Of a stretch of DNA of 5,462 bases, positions 1 through 5,354 are shown piece by piece. Within the stretch, counting starts at the first letter, position 1. Each line of letters opens with the position of its first letter. The stretch comes from Gammaproteobacteria bacterium (GTDB lineage: Bacteria; Pseudomonadota; Gammaproteobacteria; BMS3Bbin11): the NCBI GenBank assembly GCA_030597275.1, contig JAUVSB010000101.1:1-5462 (forward strand). Reading direction: 5' to 3'. The notes below the pieces were generated by a model. The model was not told where the DNA came from and made no database searches. It worked only from the letters and a program-made list of their open reading frames with translations. The translations under genes and the position numbers were made by a program.

Positions 1-561
1 ATACGATTGTCTGAGCAAAATCTGATCTCTGCTAATGCCCAGATTGGTGTCGCAAAGGCTCAGTATTTCCCCAGTATTTCACTGACTGGTCTGTTTGGTT
101 ATGCCAGCCTTGCCATGTCAGATCTGTTCACCAGTCCTGCAAATCTGTGGAATATAAGCGGTGCAGCAGTGGGCCCTATCTTTAGTGGTGGAAAATTATC
201 CGGCCAGCTGCGTGCTTCTGAAGCGGTACAGAAACAGGTGCTGATTGGGTATCTGCAAACAGTACAGAACGCCTTCCGTGAAGTGGATGATGCTCTGACC
301 TCAACACAGAAAAGACGTGAAGAGCTTGATGCACTGGGCCGCCAGGTAAATGCCCTGAAAGACTATGCCCGGCTGGCACGACTCAACTACGATGAAGGCC
401 AGGTCAGTTTTATCGAAGTGCTGGATGCTGAGCGCAGACTGTTCGATGTAGAGCTGATCGAAACCCAGTCACGCAATGATGTCTATGTTTCCCTGGTAAC
501 CATGTACAAGGTTATGGGTGGCGGTTGGGTGGTAGAGGCGGAGGAAAGAGTTGGTGATTAG
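1..561 (+). CDS. RND efflux outer-membrane factor (OprM/NodT family), 3' part
   Basis: This is the C-terminal 186 residues of the outer-membrane channel of a tripartite RND efflux pump, which carries substrates from the periplasmic adaptor and inner-membrane pump across the outer membrane. The frame is open from base 1, so the gene begins upstream; the TTG at base 7 lies inside a conserved block and is not a start. The block SANAQIGVAKAQYFPSISLT (about residues 11-30) is the OprM-family signature just after the first efflux repeat. The middle (about 70-125) is helical and rich in polar residues, as in the second periplasmic helical hairpin. LNYDEGQVSFIEVLDAERRL and the ending MYKVMGGGW are the usual family C-terminus, followed by a short acidic tail. 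Family members are about 450-500 residues, so roughly 60% is missing. Adaptor and pump genes would be expected upstream. Family assignment is firm; the substrate cannot be told. Confidence 0.93.
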   Translation: MRLSEQNLISANAQIGVAKAQYFPSISLTGLFGYASLAMSDLFTSPANLWNISGAAVGPIFSGGKLSGQLRASEAVQKQVLIGYLQTVQNAFREVDDALTSTQKRREELDALGRQVNALKDYARLARLNYDEGQVSFIEVLDAERRLFDVELIETQSRNDVYVSLVTMYKVMGGGWVVEAEERVGD

Positions 562-613
562 GATTTACGTATTACGTATTACGTAAAAGCTTGAAATCGT
601 AAATCGTTTTTTT
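562..613 (+). terminator. Possible rho-independent terminator of the efflux operon
   Basis: The pairing ends of repeat array A (562-569 with 598-605, 8 bp) are followed by a run of seven T at 607-613, directly behind the efflux gene stop. An inner alternative stem joins TTACGTA at 565-571 with TACGTAA at 580-586. The outer stem is short and AT-rich with a long loop, so termination is plausible but not certain. Confidence 0.5.
564..607. repeat. Heptamer-repeat array A (TTACGTA x3, AAATCGT x2)
   Basis: Three perfect tandem copies of TTACGTA occupy 565-585, and two perfect copies of AAATCGT occupy 594-607. The array begins 3 bases after the efflux gene stop. GATTTACG at 562-569 is the exact reverse complement of CGTAAATC at 598-605, so the two ends can pair. 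It shares the 7-base period and the TTTACG/CGTAAA core with array B at 1287-1342. Confidence 0.85.
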
Positions 614-614
614 G

Positions 615-631
615 TTCAGCTTCCATTCAGC
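615..631 (+). promoter_or_regulatory. Putative response-regulator operator, TTCAGC-N5-TTCAGC
   Basis: Two identical hexamers TTCAGC (615-620 and 626-631) are separated by five bases, giving the 11-base period used by OmpR/PhoP-family dimers bound head to tail on DNA. Ten bases downstream is TATTCT (642-647), a tolerable -10 element with no good -35 hexamer. This resembles PhoP-activated promoters, where the box replaces the -35. It sits upstream of the cluster that encodes a PhoP-like regulator, so autoregulation is the natural hypothesis. The hexamer is not the enterobacterial PhoP box, and which regulator binds is inference. Confidence 0.45.
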
Positions 632-644
632 CCCTAAGTCGTAT

Positions 645-697
645 TCTTTCTCCACGGTCAGAAAAACTGATCGAATGAATAATTAAATGGAGAAAGA
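645..697 (+). promoter_or_regulatory. 5' leader inverted repeat covering the ribosome binding site
   Basis: TCTTTCTCCA (645-654) is the exact reverse complement of TGGAGAAAGA (688-697), which contains the Shine-Dalgarno GGAG (689-692) of the gene at 700. Nested inside is a 7-bp hairpin, CGGTCAG (655-661) and CTGATCG (667-673) around a loop of five A, with one G-T pair. A transcript containing both arms would have its ribosome binding site fully paired. If transcription starts from the TATTCT at 642-647, however, most of the upstream arm would be absent from the RNA. Confidence 0.5.
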
Positions 698-699
698 TT

Positions 700-1278
700 A
701 TGAAATACGCAGCCTTTAAAGTACTCGCCATTCTGTCAGCCATCGTGATTGTTTCACCCGCCAGGGCGGCGAATTATGAAAGCAGTGATACCTACTATGA
801 CAAGGCCAGGGTACTCTCTGCAGATCCTATCTATACAACAGTCAGTGTCAGCACCCCGCGTCGTGAATGCCGCCAGGTGCCAGTGGAAAGTTATGGCAGA
901 GGGCATGGTGGTAAGCACTATAAGTCAGCCACACCGATTATTCTTGGTGGTGTGGTAGGCGCTGCCATAGGAAACCAGTTTGGCCACGGTACGGGTAAGA
1001 CGATAGGCACTATAGCGGGTGGTATACTCGGTGGGTCTGTCGCACGTGATGTCCAGCATCGCTATGGTAATCATGGCTACCGGGGGCGTGGACATGGCCA
1101 TGGCCATCAAAAAACCGTGACACAATGCGAAGCTATAGATGAATATCATGATGAAGAAAGGATTGACGGCTACCGGGTAAAATATCGTTATAATGGTCGC
1201 GTATATCACACCCGGACTGAGACTGACCCGGGTAAGAGAATGCGGGTGCAGGTTAGTGTGGCGCCTGCTGAATACTAA
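700..1278 (+). CDS. Exported glycine-zipper (17-kDa antigen/SlyB-like) envelope protein
   Basis: This 192-residue protein is probably periplasmic or outer-membrane associated. A signal peptide (residues 1-23) with a hydrophobic core ends in ARA, giving likely cleavage before A24; no lipobox cysteine is present, unlike true SlyB lipoproteins. The glycine zipper lies at about 81-116, with regularly spaced small residues (GGVVGAAIG, then GTIAGGILGG), and corresponds to the Rick_17kDa_Anti/glycine-zipper 2TM family. Histidine/glycine-rich stretches flank it (66-74 and about 124-137) and could bind metal. The C-terminal module GYRVKYRYNGRVYHTRTETD (157-176) is common in this family. C57 and C143 are the only cysteines and might form a disulphide. 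GGAG at 689-692 precedes the ATG by seven bases and supports the start. It lies ahead of the PepSY-phoPQ genes, suggesting a role in envelope stress, but its molecular function is unknown. Confidence 0.85.
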   Translation: MKYAAFKVLAILSAIVIVSPARAANYESSDTYYDKARVLSADPIYTTVSVSTPRRECRQVPVESYGRGHGGKHYKSATPIILGGVVGAAIGNQFGHGTGKTIGTIAGGILGGSVARDVQHRYGNHGYRGRGHGHGHQKTVTQCEAIDEYHDEERIDGYRVKYRYNGRVYHTRTETDPGKRMRVQVSVAPAEY

Positions 1279-1286
1279 GGAAAAGA

Positions 1287-1342
1287 TTTACGGTTCACGG
1301 TTTTGACTTTACGTAACACGTAATCCGTAAACCGTAATACCT
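1287..1342. repeat. Heptamer-repeat array B (TTTACGG to CCGTAAA)
   Basis: Eight consecutive 7-base units fill this stretch, starting 8 bases after the glycine-zipper stop. Early units are variants of TTTACGG (for example TTCACGG at 1294-1300) and late units are variants of its reverse complement (for example AAACCGT at 1329-1335). The orientation flips near TTTACGTAA. The arms 1288-1303 and 1322-1337 pair at 14 of 16 positions, so the array can form a hairpin between the two genes. There is no T-run after it. It may end or weaken transcription, or be an RNA stabiliser. Confidence 0.8.
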
Positions 1343-1354
1343 CGATTTTCCTAT

Positions 1355-1358
1355 GGAG
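1355..1358 (+). promoter_or_regulatory. Ribosome binding site of the PepSY gene
   Basis: GGAG lies five bases ahead of the ATG at 1364. It is one of only two clear Shine-Dalgarno sites in this cluster and fixes the PepSY start. Confidence 0.7.
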
Positions 1359-1363
1359 TAACA

Positions 1364-1621
1364 ATGCAACTGTTGAGAAATATTTTTATTATTCTGATGC
1401 TGATTTCCTTTCAGCCAGCCGTCGCTGATAACAGGCAGTCTTACACCCTTGATGAAATGGCATCACGGATACAGAAGCAAAGTGGCGCGCAGATCCTCTC
1501 AGCAGAGATACAACAGACAAAACAGGGAAAGATCTATCGTTTCAAGGTAAAGAAGAAAGGGCGTGTCAGAGTGTTGCTGATGCGTCCTGATGGGACGCGC
1601 GTTCAGGTGAAACGGAAGTAG
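1364..1621 (+). CDS. Small exported PepSY-domain protein
   Basis: This 85-residue protein has a signal peptide (about 1-21, hydrophobic core IFIILMLISF, cleavage after AVA) and a single PepSY-like unit over about 27-83. The unit runs: helix YTLDEMASRIQKQSGAQIL, then strands EIQQTKQGKIYRFKV and VRVLLMRPDGTRVQVKRK. PepSY units are found in protease propeptides and as stand-alone periplasmic proteins, and are thought to bind or inhibit peptidases or to modulate signalling. Stand-alone PepSY genes commonly sit beside two-component systems in Gammaproteobacteria, as here. The stop is six bases from the next start, so it is almost certainly co-transcribed with the regulator. The mature protein is strongly basic at its C-terminus. 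A role as accessory to or target of the kinase is inference. Confidence 0.85.
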   Translation: MQLLRNIFIILMLISFQPAVADNRQSYTLDEMASRIQKQSGAQILSAEIQQTKQGKIYRFKVKKKGRVRVLLMRPDGTRVQVKRK

Positions 1622-1627
1622 CAGGTC

Positions 1628-2305
1628 ATGCGTATACTTGTCATTGAAGATGAGAAACTGTTGCGCGAACAGTTGCAGCTCAGATTGCAGCAGCAGGGTT
1701 ATGCAGTGGATGTCGCCAGTGATGGTGAAGAAGGCCTTTTCCTGGCAATGGAGCATCCATTCGATGCAGCGGTTATTGACCTGGGCTTGCCAAAATTGTC
1801 TGGTATTGAAGTTATCCAACAACTTCGCTCGCAGGGCTCAGCACTGCCGATTCTTATACTGACGGCGCGCTCGCGCTGGGAAGAAAAAGTTGAGGGCCTG
1901 GAAGCAGGTGGTGATGATTACCTTGCAAAACCCTTCCATATAGAAGAATTACAGGCGCGATTACGTGCGTTAATCCGCCGTTCCGTGGGCAGCGGTGACA
2001 GTGAAATACGATGCGGTCCGGTCACCCTGGATACGCGTAAACAGTCTGTAATAGCGGATGGAAAAGAACTTGAGCTGACTGCCTATGAATACAAGGTGAT
2101 CGAGTATTTAATTCTGCATGCCGGTGAAGTGGTTTCCAAGACCGTCCTGACGGAGCATATCTATGATCAGGATTTTGATCTGGACAGTAATGTTATTGAA
2201 GTGTTTATCGGCCGCTTACGCAAAAAGTTAGACCCGAATAATCAATACAAACCCATCGAGACATTACGTGGAAGAGGTTATCGTTTCACGCTCTCCCGTG
2301 AATAA
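1628..2305 (+). CDS. phoP: PhoP-like response regulator, OmpR/PhoB family
   Basis: This 225-residue DNA-binding response regulator is the partner of the kinase that follows. The receiver domain (about 1-117) has all key residues: acidic pocket E7/D8, phosphoacceptor D51 in VIDLGLP, switch T79 and K101 in AKPF. The stretch LPILILTARSRWEEKVEGLE with GGDDYLAKPFHIEEL closely follows enterobacterial PhoP. The C-terminal winged-helix domain (about 126-222) contains LTAYEYKVIEYL, the recognition helix region SNVIEVFIGRLRKKL and the wing ETLRGRGYRF. Length matches PhoP (about 223). The ATG is preceded by only a weak AGCAGG, and the upstream stop is six bases away, suggesting translational coupling with the PepSY gene. 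The stop TAA shares a base with the kinase ATG. The family is certain; orthology with PhoP is likely from local similarity, but the regulon may differ. Confidence 0.93.
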   Translation: MRILVIEDEKLLREQLQLRLQQQGYAVDVASDGEEGLFLAMEHPFDAAVIDLGLPKLSGIEVIQQLRSQGSALPILILTARSRWEEKVEGLEAGGDDYLAKPFHIEELQARLRALIRRSVGSGDSEIRCGPVTLDTRKQSVIADGKELELTAYEYKVIEYLILHAGEVVSKTVLTEHIYDQDFDLDSNVIEVFIGRLRKKLDPNNQYKPIETLRGRGYRFTLSRE

Positions 2306-3660
2306 TGAAACGTGTTTCATTACAAAACAGGCAATTTCTTACTGCCTCAATCATACTGACAGTCTTCCTTGGGCTGACAGGTGTGGCACTGGATAAGGCA
2401 TTCCAGAGCAGCGCTGAGTCTGCCGAACAGGCAAAGCTGGAAGGCGAGCTCTATGTTTTGCTTGGGGCAGCAGAGCTCAACCAGGACGGTGGTCTGGGGA
2501 TGACGAAAGATCTGCCCGAACCGCGCTTTTCTCTACCTGAATCAGGACTGGTAGCGCAGATAATTGATGCAGAGAATATGACTGTCTGGCAGTCGAGTTC
2601 ATCTCTGGGTATTAGCTTGCCGTCTTTCACGGGGCTGCCAGTCGATGAGTCACATTTCCAGGCGTTATTGGTTAATGATGAAGAATGGTTCAGTTACAGC
2701 TATGGCGTTGCCTGGATAGATGAAAATGAAAAAGAGCACCGCTACAGTTTCAGGGTACTGGAAAATCGCCAGGCCTACGATCAGCAGCTAGACCTGTTTC
2801 GCCATACCCTGATTACCTGGCTGGCAGCGGCTGGGCTGCTGTTATTGTTTGTCCAGGTGCTAGTTCTGCGTTGGAGCCTGAGTCCCCTGAGAAGAATTGA
2901 GGAAGAACTTCATGAGGTAGAAAGAGGTGAGCGTAAACAGTTGACTGAGGATTACCCCAGAGAACTTAATGGTCTCGCAGCCAGTCTTAATCTTTTACTA
3001 AGCAACGAACGTCGCCATCTGCAGCGATACAGAAATTCCCTGGCTGATCTAGCCCATAGCATGAAAACACCTCTTGCTGTATTACGCGGCGTGTCTGAAT
3101 CAGAAAAGACTCCCATTGATACCCGCCAGTTGATAGAAAACGAAGTTGAGCGTATGGATAATATCGTCGAATATCAACTGCAAAAGGCTGCGGCAGCAGG
3201 CCGCGTAAGTCTGACTGAAGGCATTGCTATCCTGCCACTAACAAACCGCTTGCTGGAATCCCTGCGCAAAGTTTATCGCGATAAGTCTATTTCATACATC
3301 GTAGATATTGAGGAAGAGGCACTTTTTATGGGAGAAGAAGGTGATCTAATGGAGGTGGTTGGTAACCTTCTCGATAATGCCAGTAAGTGGTGCTACAAAA
3401 AAGTATCAATAAATGTCACAGGAATTAAATCAGATGCAGGTGCACATACAATGCACAGGGTTACCATCGAAGATGATGGGCCGGGCATTCCTGAGGAACA
3501 GGCAGGACTCCTGCTACAGCGCGGGGTAAGAGGTGACACACAGACTCCCGGGCATGGCATTGGTCTGGCTGTCGTCAGGGAAATCGTTAGTGCTTATGGG
3601 GGCGAATTAAAGATTGCACGATCGGAGATGGGAGGGGCAAGGGTAGAAGTGGTGATTTAA
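2305..3660 (+). CDS. phoQ: PhoQ-like sensor histidine kinase
   Basis: This 451-residue inner-membrane sensor kinase phosphorylates the adjacent regulator. Transmembrane helix 1 is at about 11-29 and helix 2 at about 167-189, enclosing a periplasmic sensor of about 135 residues. A HAMP-like linker follows (about 190-240). The H-box LADLAHSMKTPLAVLRG carries the phosphoacceptor H251 and closely resembles the PhoQ H-box. The ATPase has the N-box GNLLDNASKWC (N354, N358), the G1 box EDDGPGIP (389-396) and the G2 box PGHGIGLAV (415-423), all intact and PhoQ-like. The sensor has acid-rich stretches (NDEEW at 124-128, DENEKE at 139-144) but no run of consecutive acids like that of E. coli PhoQ, so the ligand (Mg2+, cationic peptide, pH or other) cannot be assumed. 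Translation is probably coupled through the TAATG overlap, as no Shine-Dalgarno is visible. A MITE-like element abuts the stop. Confidence 0.9.
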   Translation: MKRVSLQNRQFLTASIILTVFLGLTGVALDKAFQSSAESAEQAKLEGELYVLLGAAELNQDGGLGMTKDLPEPRFSLPESGLVAQIIDAENMTVWQSSSSLGISLPSFTGLPVDESHFQALLVNDEEWFSYSYGVAWIDENEKEHRYSFRVLENRQAYDQQLDLFRHTLITWLAAAGLLLLFVQVLVLRWSLSPLRRIEEELHEVERGERKQLTEDYPRELNGLAASLNLLLSNERRHLQRYRNSLADLAHSMKTPLAVLRGVSESEKTPIDTRQLIENEVERMDNIVEYQLQKAAAAGRVSLTEGIAILPLTNRLLESLRKVYRDKSISYIVDIEEEALFMGEEGDLMEVVGNLLDNASKWCYKKVSINVTGIKSDAGAHTMHRVTIEDDGPGIPEEQAGLLLQRGVRGDTQTPGHGIGLAVVREIVSAYGGELKIARSEMGGARVEVVI

Positions 3661-3818
3661 GGGCACCTCTATTAATTCTGGATAGATCAGATTCCATTCA
3701 AAATTGTTCATATCAAGGCAAGGATCGCACGTAATAGCTAGCTATTGCGAAGATTCTTAACGCAGAGATGGACAATTTAGGATGCAAGATGAATATTCAT
3801 GGATTAATAGAGGTGCCC
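3661..3818. mobile_element. 158-bp MITE-like palindromic element with TTAA target duplication
   Basis: The ends are perfect inverted repeats: GGGCACCTCTATTAAT (3661-3676) and its exact reverse complement (3803-3818). TTAA flanks both ends (3657-3660 and 3819-3822), consistent with a 4-bp target duplication, and the match extends further to 22 bp per arm because the target itself was palindromic. A 14-bp perfect palindrome, AATAGCTAGCTATT (3733-3746), lies exactly at the centre, and the two halves are partly complementary throughout (for example AAAATTGT at 3700-3707 against the CAATTT region at 3773-3778). The transcript could fold into one long imperfect hairpin. No transposase is encoded, so it is non-autonomous. 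TTAA fits the YTAR target pattern of IS5-type transposases, but the parent element is inference. Confidence 0.88.
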
Positions 3819-3866
3819 TTAAATAAGAGAGCGGTGAAAAGAGATACATAAATTTAGTGGTTTATC

Positions 3867-4772
3867 ATGAGTGATGAAAAAGTAAGCATGCGCCCGGACG
3901 ATTTTGAAAGCCTGGGCATCAATACTGACAGTGTCATGGTACCTGTCTATTTGGGGCAGAATGATAAATTCAAGTTTAACTGTCATCCGGGGATTTCCTG
4001 TTTCAATGAATGTTGTAAAAACATTGATATCGTACTGACACCCTATGACGTCGTGCGCCTGAAAAATAATTTAGGTATTAGCAGTACAGAGTTTATAGCT
4101 AATTTTGCTAACTTCTACGAAGTTGATGGTCACGGCTTACCAGGCTTGAACCTGAAGACCAAAGAAGACATGAAGGCCTGTGAATTTCTCACCGCAGAAG
4201 GCTGCGCTGTTTATGTGGACAGACCCACCGCCTGCCGTTATTATGCCCTCGGCAATTTGGCCGTGCACAAAAAGGATTCCGGAGTAGCGGAGACTGGCTA
4301 CTTTGTCGTCCAGGAGGACCACTGCAAAGGGCATTTTGAAGACAAGGAACAGACGGTTGCAGAATACCGTCATGATCAGGGTCTGCAAGAATATGACGAA
4401 ATGAACCTTGGCTTTCAGGAACTGGTACTGAAAAAGAAATCGAGTGGGCCAACAGTAGGTGCACCTTCGGCTCGCAGTATGCAGCTCTATTTTATGGCCG
4501 CCTACGACATGGATCGATTTCGCGAATTTATTAAGTCAGACGGCTTTAAGGATGTCTTCGATTTGCCGGCAGACGAATTTGAAAAAATTTTTAGCAATGA
4601 GAAAGCACTGCTGAAATTCAGCACGCGTTTCCTCAAACAGGTGTTGTTCGGCGAAAATACAATAGCGCAAAAAGAAGATGCTGCTGATGTCCGCATGCAG
4701 AAAAGAAAGCAAAGGATGGCTAAAAAGCAGAAAGAATTGAATGATGAAGCAGCAGGAAAAGATTCAAACTAA
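3867..4772 (+). CDS. YkgJ-family cysteine-cluster protein
   Basis: This 301-residue soluble protein belongs to the zinc/iron-chelating YkgJ-type family (CxxCxxCC domain). The cluster is C39-x5-C45-x3-C49-C50 (CHPGISCFNECC), followed by the second conserved half: C105, C113 and C123 in KACEFLTAEGCAVYVDRPTA then CRYYALG, plus C153. This set is typical of the family and probably holds a metal or Fe-S centre; the biochemical role is not established. Residues about 190-300 form a longer C-terminal region, ending in a lysine-rich, probably helical tail (277-290), which the short E. coli YkgJ (about 109 residues) lacks. The ATG at 3867 has only a weak upstream AGTGG, and M8 is an alternative start. 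The next gene overlaps its 3' end by 32 bases. It lies about 48 bases downstream of the MITE, and its own promoter is not evident. Confidence 0.85.
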   Translation: MSDEKVSMRPDDFESLGINTDSVMVPVYLGQNDKFKFNCHPGISCFNECCKNIDIVLTPYDVVRLKNNLGISSTEFIANFANFYEVDGHGLPGLNLKTKEDMKACEFLTAEGCAVYVDRPTACRYYALGNLAVHKKDSGVAETGYFVVQEDHCKGHFEDKEQTVAEYRHDQGLQEYDEMNLGFQELVLKKKSSGPTVGAPSARSMQLYFMAAYDMDRFREFIKSDGFKDVFDLPADEFEKIFSNEKALLKFSTRFLKQVLFGENTIAQKEDAADVRMQKRKQRMAKKQKELNDEAAGKDSN

Positions 4773-5280
4773 AACTGTAGGTATCCTTTCAGATACCCAT
4801 GGAGCTATTCATCCGGGGGTGCTAGAAAGTATGAATGCCTGCGATGTAATAGTCCACGCTGGCGACATTTGTGGCGGAGTAGTACTCGAGCAGCTAACAC
4901 CCGTCACGGGTGAGATTGTTGCCGTAAGAGGCAATAACGATGTCAGCCAGCACTGGCAGCAGGAGAGCACATATACTCTCAAAGAATTACCTGATGAACG
5001 ACGTATAGAACTGCCAGGTGGCTCACTAGCCGTGATTCATGGCCACCAGTACTGGAGTCGCCAGGATCCACAGGAGGCCATCCTGTCACACTTCCCGGAA
5101 GCACGTGCTGTCGTCTATGGCCATAGCCATTATGTTCAGCATGAAAAGATTGACGGGCGCTGGCTGTTGAATCCTGGAGCCGCAGGTCATCGTCTCAATC
5201 GAGGCGGGTCGTCCTGCCTGATTCTCAGGGCCAGCGAAGAAAGCTGGAAAGTGGAGATGTATCGGTTTGTTAATGAGTGA
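4741..5280 (+). CDS. YfcE/MJ0936-type metallophosphoesterase
   Basis: This 179-residue cytoplasmic calcineurin-like phosphodiesterase probably uses two metal ions to cleave phosphoesters. All family motifs are present in order: SDTHG (17-21; D18, H20), GDICGG (41-46; D42), GNND (64-67; N65), IHGH (99-102; H100), GHSH (127-130) and NPGAAG (144-149). Length fits YfcE (184). The physiological substrate is unknown; YfcE itself is characterised only on model phosphodiesters. The start ATG-ATG at 4741/4744 lies inside the upstream gene in another frame (32-base overlap) with a weak AAAGAA before it, suggesting translational coupling. The core begins at residue 12, so this start leaves a normal short N-terminus. 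It converges on the MscS-like gene across repeat array C. Confidence 0.93.
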   Translation: MMKQQEKIQTKTVGILSDTHGAIHPGVLESMNACDVIVHAGDICGGVVLEQLTPVTGEIVAVRGNNDVSQHWQQESTYTLKELPDERRIELPGGSLAVIHGHQYWSRQDPQEAILSHFPEARAVVYGHSHYVQHEKIDGRWLLNPGAAGHRLNRGGSSCLILRASEESWKVEMYRFVNE

Positions 5281-5283
5281 TTA

Positions 5284-5354
5284 GATCCAAGCTACAAGAT
5301 CCAAGTCAAAAAAACCAACCTAACTACTTGGATCTTGGAACTTGGAACTTGGAT
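5284..5354. repeat. Heptamer-repeat array C (GATCCAA / CTTGGAT), convergent hairpin
   Basis: Three heptamers (GATCCAA, GCTACAA, GATCCAA; 5284-5304) start three bases after the phosphoesterase stop. After a 22-base A-rich spacer come four CTTGGAW units (5327-5354), which are the reverse orientation. CAAGATCCAAG (5295-5305) pairs perfectly with CTTGGATCTTG (5327-5337), and GATCCAAG (5284-5291) pairs with CTTGGATC (5348-5355). Placed between convergent genes, it may act as a two-way transcription stop, although no T-run follows either arm. Its right half is also read as the last codons of the minus-strand gene. Confidence 0.85.

Noticed and set aside
7..9. TTG as the start of the efflux gene
   Set aside because: The frame is open to base 1 and the residues before and after it belong to the conserved OprM-type block, so the gene is simply cut by the window edge.
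182..379. Minus-strand ORF of 65 codons inside the efflux gene
   Set aside because: It lies wholly within a well-supported gene and shows no recognisable motif or ribosome binding site; the same holds for minus-strand ORFs at 925-1209, 1499-1822, 4137-4464 and 4502-4696.
564..607. CRISPR-like array
   Set aside because: The units are 7 bases and directly adjacent, with no spacers, and no cas gene is present.
749..958. Plus-strand ORF overlapping the glycine-zipper gene (and a similar one at 1638-1862 in phoP)
   Set aside because: Both are alternative frames of genes with clear family motifs and have no independent support.
1412..1420. TTTCAGCCA resembling the TTCAGC operator
   Set aside because: It is a single copy inside the PepSY signal-peptide coding region without a partner at 11 bases; chance.
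3661..3820. Ordinary rho-independent terminator after phoQ
   Set aside because: The inverted repeats are 126 bases apart, have target-site-like TTAA flanks and no T-run; a mobile element explains them better, even if it also affects transcription.
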